In this document: positions 8,834-18,335 of the stretch, one piece after another | How the letters are laid out: the number at the start of each line of letters is the position of its first letter | How positions within the stretch are numbered: the first letter of the stretch is position 1 | Assembly (NCBI GenBank): GCA_016719405.1 | Contig: JADJZE010000018.1 | Location: 310,001 to 374,000, forward strand | DNA from: Candidatus Aalborgicola lynettensis | GTDB lineage: Bacteria; Pseudomonadota; Gammaproteobacteria; Burkholderiales; Burkholderiaceae_C | Direction: 5' to 3' | Length of the DNA: 64,000 bases | Notes under the pieces: generated by a model | Seen by the model: only the letters and a program-made list of their open reading frames with translations | Told to the model about the DNA's origin: nothing | Databases searched by the model: none | Made by a program: the position numbers and the translations under genes

Positions 8834-9994
8834 TTATTTGCCGCCCGGAATCTTGCCTTCCACCCCTTTGACGTAGAAGCTCAGTCCACCGAGGAACTTG
8901 TCATCGGCAACTGCGTCTTTGGCGATTTGCTCCTTGCCGGTGTTGTCCACAATGGGGCCTTTCCAGATCACAAAGCTGCCGTCCTTCAAACCGGCCTTCA
9001 CTTCATCCACCTTGGCCTTGGTTTCAGCGGGCACGTCTTCGGCGATGGACACAATATCAATTGCGCCCTCTTTCACGCCCCACCAGCTTTGCGTGGAAGC
9101 GTTCTTGCCTTCCAGCACATTGGCCACCGTCTGCACATAGTACGGCCCCCAATTGATGATGGCCGATGCCAAATGCGCCTTGGGACCGTAGGCAGTCATG
9201 TCGGAGTCCCAGCCAAAAGCGCGCTTGCCTTTGGCTTCGGCGGTCTTGAGCACAGCCGGCGAGTCGGTGTTCTGGAACAGCACGTCGGCGCCGCCGTTGA
9301 TCAGGCTGGTGGCGGCTTCGGTTTCCTTGGGCGGGTTGAACCATTCGTTCACCCACACCACCTTGGTCTTGATTTTGGGGTTGCTGCTTTGTGCGCCCAG
9401 GGTAAAGCTGTTGATGTTGCGAATCACCTCGGGGATTGGCACCGATGCCACCACGCCCAACGTGCCGGTCTTGCTCATCTTGCCAGCGATCACACCCGCC
9501 ATGTAGGCGTTTTTGTAGGTGCGGCTGTCGTAGGTGCTCATGTTCTCGGCGGTTTTGTAGCCGGTGGCGTGCTGGAAGTTGGTGCCTTTGAAATCGGGCG
9601 CCACCTTGAGCATGGGCTCCATGTAGCCAAAGGTGGTGCCAAAAATCAGCTTATTGCCGTCGGTTGCCAGCTCGCGGATTACACGTTCAGCATCGGCCGA
9701 CTCGGGCACATTCTCCACAAACTTGGTAACCACCTTGTCGCCAAACTCTTTTTCCACGGCCTTGCGTCCGTTGTCGTGCGCAAAAGACCAACCGCCATCA
9801 CCCACGGGGCCCACGTATGCAAACGCAATCTTCAGAGGCTCGGCCTTGGGTGCTGGTGCGGTCGCAGTGGCCGCGGGTTCGGCCACAGGCGCCGGTGCCG
9901 GCTCTTCTTTTTTGCCGCAGCCCACCAGGGCGGCGCCGGCCACGGCCGTCAACGCGGCCATTTTCAGGAGTGCGCGTTTGTGCGAATCTGTCAT
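8834..9994 (-). CDS. BMP-family nucleoside/purine ABC transporter substrate-binding lipoprotein
   Basis: This 386-residue periplasmic lipoprotein has signal and lipobox AALVGC (Cys26), an Ala/Pro linker to about 52, then a PnrA/BMP-type binding domain. Family marks are AFAYVGPVGDGGWSFAHD near the start, GTTFGYMEP, AYMAGVIAGKMSKTG and DVLFQNTDSPAVL. BMP proteins bind nucleosides or purine bases and feed an ATPase plus two permeases, all present upstream on the same strand. The divergent xanthine dehydrogenase points to xanthine, guanosine or a related purine as ligand (inference). Confidence 0.92.
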   Translation of the reverse strand: MTDSHKRALLKMAALTAVAGAALVGCGKKEEPAPAPVAEPAATATAPAPKAEPLKIAFAYVGPVGDGGWSFAHDNGRKAVEKEFGDKVVTKFVENVPESADAERVIRELATDGNKLIFGTTFGYMEPMLKVAPDFKGTNFQHATGYKTAENMSTYDSRTYKNAYMAGVIAGKMSKTGTLGVVASVPIPEVIRNINSFTLGAQSSNPKIKTKVVWVNEWFNPPKETEAATSLINGGADVLFQNTDSPAVLKTAEAKGKRAFGWDSDMTAYGPKAHLASAIINWGPYYVQTVANVLEGKNASTQSWWGVKEGAIDIVSIAEDVPAETKAKVDEVKAGLKDGSFVIWKGPIVDNTGKEQIAKDAVADDKFLGGLSFYVKGVEGKIPGGK

Positions 9995-10042
9995 GTGATT
10001 TCCTTTTCGTTGGGTAGTTAGAGTGAAGAAAAACAGCGAAAG

Positions 10043-10963
10043 CTAAGAGCCGGGATAGAAGGGCTTGCCGATGGCAGCGGGCATGTTAATACGAATCCAG
10101 CGCGGGTTGCGCGAGATCAAAACCAAAACCACAATGGTGGCGACATAGGGCAATGCGCTCAACACCTGGCTGGGCAACTCCACCCCCGCGCCCTGCAGGT
10201 GAAACTGCAGCATGGTCACCCCACCAAACAAATAGGCCCCCAGCAACACCCGCGCCGGGCGCCAGGTGGCAAAGGTGGTAAGGGCCAGCGCAATCCAGCC
10301 TTTACCCGCCACCATGTCTTGCACCCACAAGGACGAATAAATGATGGAGATATAGGCCCCCGCCAACCCGCACAACGCGCCCCCCACCACCACGGCAGCC
10401 AAGCGAATCCGGCGCACCGGGTAACCCAGCGCGTGGGCCGCTTCCGGGCTTTCGCCCACACTGCGCAGCACCAGGCCGGAACGCGTGCGGTACAAGAACC
10501 AGACCAGCGCCGCCGCAAACAGCACCGTCAGGTACACCAGCGGATGCTGGCGAAACACGGCAGGCCCCAGCAGCGGAATATCCGACAACCAAGGCACGGC
10601 AAAAGTGGGCCGCTCGGGCATACGCTCCTGCACATAAGTGATGCCCGCAAAGGCCGAAAAGCCCGCGCCAAACAGGCTCAGCGCCAGGCCGGTGGCGTAC
10701 TGGTTGGTGTTGAGCCAGATCACCAGCGCACCAAACACGGCAGCCATCAGCGCCCCCGCCCCCATGCCCGCCACAAAGCCCAGGCTGTCGCTGCCCGTGG
10801 CCACCACCGTGGCAAAACCGGCGATGGCGGCACACAGCATCATGCCCTCGGCACCCAGGTTGACGATGCCCGCCTTCTCGTTGATCAGCAGGCCCAGCGC
10901 GGCCAGGGCCAGCACCGTGCCCGCGTTGAGTGTGGCCGCCACCAGCAATGCGTAGGATTCCAT
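10043..10963 (-). CDS. BMP-type ABC transporter permease (YufQ/NupQ-like)
   Basis: This 306-residue inner-membrane permease of the BPD_transp_2 family has about 8 hydrophobic segments. The ALAALGLLINEKAGIVNLGAEGMM segment is the family signature near the N-terminus. It starts on the base after the stop of the upstream permease (TAA then ATG, no spacing), so translation is probably coupled. The second subunit of the channel is that neighbour, and the binding protein follows 48 bases downstream. Confidence 0.9.
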   Translation of the reverse strand: MESYALLVAATLNAGTVLALAALGLLINEKAGIVNLGAEGMMLCAAIAGFATVVATGSDSLGFVAGMGAGALMAAVFGALVIWLNTNQYATGLALSLFGAGFSAFAGITYVQERMPERPTFAVPWLSDIPLLGPAVFRQHPLVYLTVLFAAALVWFLYRTRSGLVLRSVGESPEAAHALGYPVRRIRLAAVVVGGALCGLAGAYISIIYSSLWVQDMVAGKGWIALALTTFATWRPARVLLGAYLFGGVTMLQFHLQGAGVELPSQVLSALPYVATIVVLVLISRNPRWIRINMPAAIGKPFYPGS

Positions 10964-12028
10964 TTATTTATTCCCCCAGCGCAAGCGGTAGTGCACCAGG
11001 GTGTCACAGGCCAGCAAACAAAACAGCAGCAGCCCCTGGAACATCCCGGTCAGCGATTTGGGCAGCCCCAGACGCGACTGGGCCAACTCACCACCAATGT
11101 AAAACATGCTCATCAGCACGGCAGAAAACACCATGCCCACCGGGTGCAAGCGCCCCACAAAGGCCACGATGATGGCGGCAAAACCATAACCGGCGGGCAC
11201 ATACGGTGTGAGCTGGCCAATGGGGCCCGCCACCTCCAGCGCGCCCGCCAAACCGGCCAGGCCACCCGATACCAGCAAGGCAGTCCATAAGGCGCTGCGC
11301 GATGAAAAACCGGCGTAACGCGCGGCCGCCGGTGCCAGCCCCCCCACCTGCTGGGCAAAACCGGCGCGGGTGCGGAACAAAAACACCCACACCGCCAGCA
11401 CCCCGGTTAAGGCAAACAGCACACCAATCGTCACCCGTGAACCGGCCATCAGCCTAGGGATACGCGCCACCGCCTCGAAGGTGGCGGTTTGCGGAAAGTT
11501 GTAGCCGTGCGGGTCTTTCCACGGCCCAAACACCAGGTAGCCCAGAATTTGCACCGCCACATACACCAGCATCAGGCTGACCAGAATCTCATTGGCGTTG
11601 AACCTGTCGCGCAGCAGCGCCGTCAGCCCCGCCCAGGCCATGCCACCCAGTACCCCCGCCAGCAGCACCGGCAACACGATCCAGCCACCGGTGGTTTTGT
11701 CCGCCATCAGGGCCACGCCACTGGCCGCAACGGCACCCAGGATGTACTGCCCCTCGGCACCAATGTTCCACACGTTGGAGCGGAAACACACGGCCAAGCC
11801 CAGCGCAATCAGCAGCAAAGGCGTGGCCTTGACCACCAGTTCACCCAGGGCATAACTGCTTTTGATGGGGTCCCAGAAGAACACCTGCAGACCGCGCAGC
11901 GGGTCTTTACCGAGCAGCGTGAACAGCACCACGCCAATCAGCACGGTGCCAACCAATGCCAATGCGGGCGAGGCATAAGTCCACACCCTTGAGGGCTGCG
12001 CGCGGGCTTCGAGCTGGAGTCTAGGCAT
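10964..12028 (-). CDS. BMP-type ABC transporter permease (YufP/NupP-like)
   Basis: This 354-residue inner-membrane permease has a first membrane helix at about 19-40 (ALALVGTVLIGVVLFTLL) and about 8-10 helices in all. The motif LAVCFRSNVWNIGAEGQYILG is the YufP-type equivalent of the signature in its partner. The start at 12028 overlaps the last 8 bases of the ATPase gene, which fits an operon. The frame extends upstream to 12076, but that part lies inside the ATPase sequence. Confidence 0.9.
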   Translation of the reverse strand: MPRLQLEARAQPSRVWTYASPALALVGTVLIGVVLFTLLGKDPLRGLQVFFWDPIKSSYALGELVVKATPLLLIALGLAVCFRSNVWNIGAEGQYILGAVAASGVALMADKTTGGWIVLPVLLAGVLGGMAWAGLTALLRDRFNANEILVSLMLVYVAVQILGYLVFGPWKDPHGYNFPQTATFEAVARIPRLMAGSRVTIGVLFALTGVLAVWVFLFRTRAGFAQQVGGLAPAAARYAGFSSRSALWTALLVSGGLAGLAGALEVAGPIGQLTPYVPAGYGFAAIIVAFVGRLHPVGMVFSAVLMSMFYIGGELAQSRLGLPKSLTGMFQGLLLFCLLACDTLVHYRLRWGNK

Positions 12029-13575
12029 GTTGTACCTCGCTGCCCTGCACCGAGGCGCTGTCCTCCCACAAGCCACTCATCCACGCACCGATTTTTTCCA
12101 CCGAGGCCTCGCCAATGGGAATGGAGGGCGACAGGCGGCCACGGGCCATCACATGCATACGGTCGCACAGTTCAAACAGTTCATCCAGCTCCTCGCTCAC
12201 CACCAGCACGGCACAACCGGCATCGCGCAGGGCCAAAATTTCGCCTCGTATCTGCGCCGCCGCACCCACATCGACCCCCCAGGTGGGCTGCGACACGATC
12301 AGCATCTTCGGCGCCGCATCGATCTCGCGCCCGACAATAAACTTTTGCAAATTGCCGCCCGACAGCGAGCGCGCCACGGCGCCGGGCCCATGGGCCTTGA
12401 CCTTGAAGCGCGCAATCAGCCGTGCTGCATGGGCTTGCAGCGCGCGGGTGCGAATCCAGCCCCGGCGAAACGCGGCAGGGTGATGGATTCGGTGCGCGTT
12501 AGCAGCAGGTTCTGCGCCAGGCTCAGGGTGGGCACGGCACCGCGCCCCAGGCGTTCTTCGGGCACACAATGCAGGCCCAACGCGCGCCGCTGCCCCGGGT
12601 GCATGGCCGACACATCCACTTCGCCCCCCGCGCTGCGCATACGAATACTGCCGCGCGGGCGCGCACGTCTTCGCCGGACAACGCATACAGCAACTCTTTC
12701 TGGCCGTTACCCGACACCCCGGCAATACCCACCACTTCGCCCGCACGCAGCTGCAGGTGAATGTCGTCCAGGTCCACGCCAAACTGGTCTTCGCGCGCCA
12801 GACTTAAGCCCTTGACCACCAGCACCGCCGCGCCCGCGGCTTGGGCGGTACGCGTCAGCAGGGGTGGCTCGGCGCCAATCATCAGGCGCGACAGCGAGGC
12901 GTTGGACTCCTGCTGCGGATTGCACACGCCGGTCACCTTGCCCCCGCGCAGCACAGTGCAGGCCGTGCAGAGTTCACGAATTTCGTGCAGCTTGTGGCTG
13001 ATGTACAGAATGCTGCAGCCCTCGCTGGCCAATTTTTTCAGCACCACAAACAGCTTCTCCACCGCCTGCGGCGTCAGCACCGAGGTGGGCTCGTCCAGGA
13101 TCAGCACCTCCGGGCGCGTCAGCAAGGCGCGGATGATCTCCACCCGCTGCATCTCGCCCACACTCAGGGTGTGCACCGGGCGCGCCGGGTCAATGTCCAG
13201 GCCGTATTCGGTCGCCTTGCCCACAATGGCCGCCGTGACCTGCTGCAATGAATTGCGGGTCAGCCCGAGCCATACGTTCTCGGCCACGGTCATGGTGTCG
13301 AACAGGTTGAAGTGCTGGAACACCATGCTGATGCCGTTGGAGCGCGCCTCCTTGGGGTTGCGGATCACCATTTCCTGGCCGTTGATGCGCACTGCGCCGG
13401 CGTCGGGCTTGACCGCGCCAAAAATAATCTTCATCAGCGTCGATTTGCCGGCACCGTTTTCACCCAGCACCGCGTGGATTTCGCCGGGCATCACGGTCAG
13501 CGATACGTCACTGTTGGCCACCACGCCGGGGTAGGCCTTGGTGATGCCGATCAACTGCAAGCGGGGTGGGGTCAT
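12021..13575 (-). pseudogene. BMP-type ABC transporter ATPase (YufO/NupO-like), two frameshifts
   Basis: The product should be a tandem ABC ATPase of about 515 residues energising nucleoside uptake. The first half is intact from 13575: Walker A GENGAGKST, signature LSVGEMQRVEI, Walker B VLILDEPTSVL, then the start of the second ABC. The frame breaks near 12655, where one base, probably a G in the run encoding the Ala-Arg-Gly-Ser stretch, seems missing. It continues in another frame (VPEERLGRGAVPTLSLAQN) and breaks again near 12460 at a GGGG run. The third frame carries the second signature LSGGNLQKFIVGREI and ends EVQHA. Both shifts are one-base losses at G runs, so sequencing error is at least as likely as true decay, especially as the rest of the operon is intact. 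Confidence 0.88.
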
Positions 13576-13728
13576 GCGGGGGTAACCTTGTCAAAATCGG
13601 CATGGTCTTTCATACTGAACCGAACCATCCGAACCAAACCATTGGGCTCTATGCTAAAGCCTAAAACCGCAAGCCTAACGCCCGCGCAACCCCGCTACCC
13701 TCCCGATTTACCCGCCCACGCCAGCACC
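13576..13728. promoter_or_regulatory. divergent promoter region of the purine importer and xdhAB
   Basis: These 153 bases separate the importer operon (minus) from xdhA (plus), so they must hold both promoters unless the xdhA start is further upstream. A cluster of GAACC direct repeats lies at 13617, 13622 and 13631 (CCGAACCA at 13620 and 13629). It could be an operator for a purine-responsive regulator, but no regulator gene is adjacent and the match to any known operator is not established. Confidence 0.4.
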
Positions 13729-15276
13729 ATGCCCACCCCGCCCCTGCGATTTCTGAAAAACGGCCACGTCGTTACCCTGCACGGCGTAGCACCCGAGCGC
13801 ACCCTGCTGCAACTGCTGCGCGAAGACCTGCACTGTCTGGATGCCAAGGAGGGCTGTGGAGAAGGCGATTGCGGCGCCTGCACCGTGGTGCTGGCCGAAC
13901 CCACGCCCGATGGCAGCGCGTTGCGCTACCACAGCATCAACGCCTGCATCCGCCTGGCCCACTCGATTGACGGCATGGCGCTATGGACGGCACACGACTT
14001 ACCAGGCAAGCCCCAGCATCCGGTGCAGGAAGCCATGGTGCAGTGCCACGGTTCGCAGTGCGGCTTTTGCACACCCGGCTTTGTGATGAGCCTGTTTGGC
14101 CTGTACCAGAACCACACGGTGCGCGGCGAGGCCATCTCGCGCGAACAGGCATCGCAGGCCCTGTCGGGCAATTTGTGCCGCTGCACCGGGTATCGCCCCA
14201 TCCTGGACGCCACCCAGGCCATGCAAACCGGCCCAGTGCAGAACGTGGATGAAGCCGATGTGCTATCAAAATTGGAGCTGCTTGCGCAAACCAGACGTGC
14301 GCAAGAGGCCTATTTGGCCATTAACTCCAACTACCTGGCGCCGCGCACCCTGTCGCAGCTGCTGAATGCGCGAGCCCGCCACCCCGAGGCCCAACTGGTA
14401 GCCGGTTGCACCGACGTGGGCCTGTGGGTGACCAAGCAGCACCGCGCCTTCAGCAAGGTCATCGACCTGACCCGCGTGGCCGAACTGCGCCGGGTGGAGC
14501 AATACCCCAAACACATGGCCATCGGCGCCGCCGTGACCCTGACCGACGCCTTTGCCGCCCTGGTGGCCGACCGCCCGGAACTGGCCGAATTCACCCAGCG
14601 CTTCGCCGGTCTGCCGGTGCGCAACAGTGGCACGCTGGGCGGCAACGTGGCCAACGGCTCGCCCATTGGCGACTCCATGCCGCTGTTGATTGCCCTGCGT
14701 GCCAGCGTGGTGCTGATGCGCCAGCACGGCGCCCGCCAGGCGCACCGCGAACTGGCGCTGGAAGACCTGTACACCGGCTACCACCAGAACGCCATCGCCC
14801 CGGACGAAGTGCTGGCCTGGATCAAGGTGCCCAAGGCTGCCGCCATGCAACGCATCGGCTCCCAGGCCCTGGCGCGCCAGGGCACACAGGATATCTGCCG
14901 GGTCTACAAGGTATCCAAACGCTTTGAAGACGATATTTCCTCCGTCTGCCTGGCACTCCATGTGCAGTTGCTCAACGGCCAGGTTACCCAGGCGTCGATC
15001 GGTGTGGGCGGTGTGGCCGCCACCCCAGCGCGCGCGCGCCAGACCGAGGCGGCCCTGCGCCAGCAACCCTGGAACGCCGCCACCGTGGAGCGCGCCATGG
15101 CCACGCTGCGCGCCGAGTTCACCCCCATGTCCGACCTGCGCGCCAGCGCCACCTACCGCACCGAGGTGCTGGGCACGCTGCTGCAACGTGTGTGGCTGGA
15201 AAGCCAGGGCCAGGCCACCGATCTGCGCACCCTCACGCCAACCAGCGCCACCGCCCCCACCGGAGCCGAGGTATGA
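13729..15276 (+). CDS. xdhA: xanthine dehydrogenase small subunit (FeS/FAD)
   Basis: This 515-residue subunit transfers electrons from the molybdenum site of XdhB to FAD and NAD+ during hypoxanthine/xanthine oxidation. [2Fe-2S] cluster I uses Cys43, Cys48, Cys51 (CGEGDCGAC) and Cys73. Cluster II uses Cys111, Cys114 (CGFC), Cys150 and Cys152 (CRCTGYRP). The FAD domain begins about residue 215 (AQLVAGCTDVGLWV) with FAGLPVRNSGTLGGN at about 300. The linker between FeS and FAD domains (about 178-198) is encoded by a copy of the interspersed repeat. ATG 13729 is chosen because FLKNGHVVTL begins there; an in-frame ATG at 13651 would add 26 residues. Its stop overlaps the xdhB start (ATGA). Confidence 0.93.
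   Translation: MPTPPLRFLKNGHVVTLHGVAPERTLLQLLREDLHCLDAKEGCGEGDCGACTVVLAEPTPDGSALRYHSINACIRLAHSIDGMALWTAHDLPGKPQHPVQEAMVQCHGSQCGFCTPGFVMSLFGLYQNHTVRGEAISREQASQALSGNLCRCTGYRPILDATQAMQTGPVQNVDEADVLSKLELLAQTRRAQEAYLAINSNYLAPRTLSQLLNARARHPEAQLVAGCTDVGLWVTKQHRAFSKVIDLTRVAELRRVEQYPKHMAIGAAVTLTDAFAALVADRPELAEFTQRFAGLPVRNSGTLGGNVANGSPIGDSMPLLIALRASVVLMRQHGARQAHRELALEDLYTGYHQNAIAPDEVLAWIKVPKAAAMQRIGSQALARQGTQDICRVYKVSKRFEDDISSVCLALHVQLLNGQVTQASIGVGGVAATPARARQTEAALRQQPWNAATVERAMATLRAEFTPMSDLRASATYRTEVLGTLLQRVWLESQGQATDLRTLTPTSATAPTGAEV
14262..14325 (+). repeat. interspersed palindromic repeat, copy 2, inside xdhA
   Basis: This copy begins TGCTATCAAAATTGGAGCTG. CTTGCGCA (14281-14288) and TGCGCAAG (14298-14305) form a perfect 8-bp inverted repeat around a 9-base loop, followed by AGGCCTATTTGGCC. 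It is read in frame as a 21-residue linker between the FeS and FAD domains of XdhA (LSKLELL, then RRAQEAYLA). Confidence 0.8.
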
Positions 15277-17603
15277 ACGGTTCACGCAACACCGGCGCCT
15301 TTTCCAACCAGCCCGCCGCAGGTGCCAGCCTGCCCCACGAAAGCGCCCACGCCCAGGTGGCAGGCACTGCCACCTACGTGGACGACATCCCGGAGGTGCG
15401 CGGCACCCTGCACGGCGCGCCCATCCTGTCCACTGTGGCCCACGGCCAGTTGCGCGGTGTGGACACGGTGGCGGCCCAGGCGCTGCCGGGTGTGCGGGGC
15501 GTGGTGCTGGCACGCGACATTCCGGGCAGCCCCATGCTGGCCTCCTTTGCCGGAGACGAGCCCATTTTTGCCACCGATACGGTGCAGTACGTCGGCCAGG
15601 TGGTCGGCATCGTGGTGGCCGACACCATGGCGCAAGCGCGCCGTGCCGCAGCGGCGGTGCAGCTTGACGTGAGCCCCCTGCCCGCCATCCTGAGCCTGGA
15701 CGCCGCCCTGCAGGCGCAAAGTTATGTGCTGCCACCGGTCTTTGTGCGCCGGGGCGATGCCCAGGCCGCGCTGGCGCGCGCGCCGCACACCCTGCACGGC
15801 ACGCTGGAAGTGGGCGGCCAGGAGCATTTTTACCTGGAAGGCCAGATGGCCTACGCGCTGCCGCAGGAGCAAAACCAGTGGCTCATCCACAGCAGCACCC
15901 AACACCCCGGCGAGGTGCAGCACTGGGTGGCCCACGCCCTGGGCCTGGACAGCCACGCCGTGCGCGTGGTGTGCCGGCGCATGGGGGGCGGCTTTGGCGG
16001 CAAGGAAACCCAAGCCGGCCATGTGGCGGTGTGGGCGGCCGTGGCGGCCCATGCTTTTGCCTGCCCGGTCAAGCTGCGCCTGGACCGCGACGACGACTTC
16101 ATGGTCACCGGCAAGCGCCACCCCTTTGCCTACGACTACACGGTGGGGTTTGACGACACGGGCCGCCTGCAGGGTTTGCGCCTGCGCATGGCCGTCAACT
16201 GCGGCTTTAGCGCCGACCTGTCCGGCCCGGTGGCCGACCGCGCCATCTTCCATACCGACAATGCCTACTTTTTGCAGGACGTGGAGATTGCCTCTTACCG
16301 CTGCAAGCTCAACACCCAGAGCCACACGGCGTTTCGTGGCTTTGGCGGGCCGCAGGGCGTGATTCTGATTGAAAGCATTCTGGGCGACATTGCGCGCCAC
16401 CTGAAGATGGACGCGCTGGACGTGCGCCTGCGCAACCTGTACAGCGATGAGCCCGTGGAGGGGGGGCAGCGGCGCGACACCACCCACTACGGCATGCGGG
16501 TGGAGGGCAACATCCTGCAGCCATTGCTATCAAAATTAGAGCTAACAACGCACTACAGACGTGCGCAAAAGGCTATTTTGGCTTGGAATGCCAGCAGCCC
16601 CGTGCTCAAGCGCGGCCTGGCCATTACGCCAGTCAAATTTGGCATCAGCTTCACCGCCACGCTGTTCAACCAGGCCGGGGCCTTGGTACACGTCTACACC
16701 GACGGCAGCGTACAGGTCAACCACGGCGGCACCGAAATGGGCCAGGGCCTGCACACCAAGGTGGCGCAAATTGTGGCCGACGAGTTGGGCGTGCCTTTCG
16801 AGCGCGTGTTGTGCACCGCCAGCGACACCGACAAGGTGCCCAACGCCTCTGCCACGGCGGCTTCTGCCGGTACCGACCTGAATGGCCGCGCGGCCCAGTT
16901 TGCCGCGCGCCATATCCGCGACAACCTGGCCGCCTTTGTCTGCGGGTTGGACGGCTGCGGCGCCGGAGCGATTCGTTTTGCGGGTGGGCAGGTCATTTCA
17001 CCGCGCAGCACCCGCAGCTTTGTGGAGGTGGTGGGCATGGCCTACGCCAACCGCATCCAGTTGTGGAGCGACGGCTTCTACCGCACGCCCAAAATCCATT
17101 ACGACAAAACCACCCTGACAGGGCGGCCCTTCTACTACTTTGCCTACGGCGCGGCCTGCACCGAGGTGGCCATCGACACCCTGACCGGCGAGAGCCGCGT
17201 GCTGAAGGTGGACATCCTGCACGACGTGGGCCGCTCCATCAACCCGGCCATCGACATCGGCCAGATCGAAGGCGCCTTTGTGCAGGGCATGGGCTGGCTG
17301 ACCACCGAGCAACTGGTGTGGAATGACAAAGGGCGCTTGCTCACCCACGCCCCCAGCACCTACAAAATTCCGACGGCGGGCGACGTGCCGGACCACTTCA
17401 AGGTGGAACTCTGGCCCGAGCCCAACCGCGAAGACAATGTATTCGGCAGCAAAGCCGTGGGTGAACCACCTTTCATGCTGGCCATCAGCGTGTACGAGGC
17501 GCTGCGTGATGCGATTGCCCAGGCGCGCAATGATGGTGCCACCGTGCAGGTCACTGCACCGGCAACGCCAGAGAACGTGTTACACAGCTTGCAGCGTCGG
17601 TAA
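15273..17603 (+). CDS. xdhB: xanthine dehydrogenase molybdopterin-binding subunit
   Basis: This 776-residue catalytic subunit carries the Mo-pterin cofactor that hydroxylates hypoxanthine and xanthine. Visible family marks are SLPHESAHAQVAGTATYVDD at the N-terminus, GGGFGGKE at about 237, the FRGFGGPQG loop, GTEMGQGLHTKVAQ, and the active-site glutamate context AVGEPPFML near the C-terminus. The start overlaps xdhA by 4 bases. Residues about 418-438 (LLSKLEL through RRAQKAILAWN) are encoded by another copy of the interspersed repeat in the same frame as in XdhA. The maturation gene xdhC, usually next in such operons, is not downstream. Confidence 0.94.
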   Translation: MNGSRNTGAFSNQPAAGASLPHESAHAQVAGTATYVDDIPEVRGTLHGAPILSTVAHGQLRGVDTVAAQALPGVRGVVLARDIPGSPMLASFAGDEPIFATDTVQYVGQVVGIVVADTMAQARRAAAAVQLDVSPLPAILSLDAALQAQSYVLPPVFVRRGDAQAALARAPHTLHGTLEVGGQEHFYLEGQMAYALPQEQNQWLIHSSTQHPGEVQHWVAHALGLDSHAVRVVCRRMGGGFGGKETQAGHVAVWAAVAAHAFACPVKLRLDRDDDFMVTGKRHPFAYDYTVGFDDTGRLQGLRLRMAVNCGFSADLSGPVADRAIFHTDNAYFLQDVEIASYRCKLNTQSHTAFRGFGGPQGVILIESILGDIARHLKMDALDVRLRNLYSDEPVEGGQRRDTTHYGMRVEGNILQPLLSKLELTTHYRRAQKAILAWNASSPVLKRGLAITPVKFGISFTATLFNQAGALVHVYTDGSVQVNHGGTEMGQGLHTKVAQIVADELGVPFERVLCTASDTDKVPNASATAASAGTDLNGRAAQFAARHIRDNLAAFVCGLDGCGAGAIRFAGGQVISPRSTRSFVEVVGMAYANRIQLWSDGFYRTPKIHYDKTTLTGRPFYYFAYGAACTEVAIDTLTGESRVLKVDILHDVGRSINPAIDIGQIEGAFVQGMGWLTTEQLVWNDKGRLLTHAPSTYKIPTAGDVPDHFKVELWPEPNREDNVFGSKAVGEPPFMLAISVYEALRDAIAQARNDGATVQVTAPATPENVLHSLQRR
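16525..16586 (+). repeat. interspersed palindromic repeat, copy 3, inside xdhB
   Basis: This copy begins TGCTATCAAAATTAGAGCTA and ends with GACGTGCGCAAAAGGCTATT, then TTGGCTTGGAA. It aligns with the xdhA copy along its full length and uses the same reading frame, giving LSKLEL and RRAQ in both proteins. Confidence 0.78.
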
Positions 17604-17632
17604 ACTGCTCACCCACTCTTATGTAGTCCGTC

Positions 17633-18335
17633 ATGCCCTTATCCTGGAACGAAATCAAATCCCGCGCGCTTACCTTCAGCCGCACCTGGGCCGACGCCGC
17701 CAATGAAGACAGCCAGGCCAAGCCGTTCTGGATTGATTTCTTTGAAATCTTCGGCATCACCAACAAGCGCGTTGCCACCTTTGAGCATGCCGTCAAAAAA
17801 CTGCCTGGCGCCCACGCCAAAACCGATGCCTTGTAGACCTTTTCTGGCCCGGCATGTTGCTGGTGGGGCAAAAATCACGCGGCAAAAATCTGGAGTTACT
17901 TGTGGTTGCATGAAAAGTGATCTTCGCTACTCAGCCCAAATCGTCTACAACAACTACCCCTGGCCCGACCTCGCCCAAAGTTCCAAGCCAAATCAGCCCC
18001 TGGCGCCCGTCCACCCTGCGCAGGCAGCTATCGAAATTGCAGCACAAACCGTGCTCGACGTGCGCGCCAAGTTCCAGTCTGGCGACCCCTCTGGCAAACA
18101 AAGCGCCACCTTGGCCGACCTGTACGACCCGCTCACCATGCCGCCCGAACTTATCAAGGCGCACCAAAAACTGGACGCTGCCGTCGACAAAGCCTACGAG
18201 GTCAGCGGCGGCAAGAAGAGCTACAAGAGCGACGCCGAACGCGTGGCGTTTTTGTTTGAGCTGTACCAACGCTACACCAGCCTGCTGCCCGCAGACAAGC
18301 CCAAGGCCAAGTGCAGAAAGGTACAGTCTGTCTGA
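17633..18335 (+). pseudogene. remnant of MmeI-like type IIG/IIL restriction-methyltransferase
   Basis: Two ends of a normally about 900-1000-residue fused methyltransferase/nuclease remain. The N-terminal end, 17633-17836, has MPLSWNEIKSRALTFSRTW, WIDFFEIFGI and VATFEHAVKKL. The C-terminal end, about 17906-18335, has SAQIVYNNYPWPDL, TLADLYDPLTMPPELIKAHQ and AERVAFLFELYQRYTSLLP. The catalytic nuclease, SAM and target-recognition regions between them are gone, and the two pieces are in different frames. It is dead as an enzyme. It follows xdhB by 29 bases, where xdhC would be expected, so an insertion-deletion event in this interval may have removed xdhC. Confidence 0.85.

Noticed and set aside
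13312..13728. 139-codon N-terminal extension of xdhA
   Set aside because: It is antisense to the ABC ATPase 5' region and precedes the conserved XdhA N-terminus.
14266..15735. Long open frame on the minus strand opposite xdhA/xdhB (489 codons)
   Set aside because: High-GC shadow frame: composition is His/Gly/Gln-rich without domains, and the plus-strand genes have clear Fe-S and FAD motifs.
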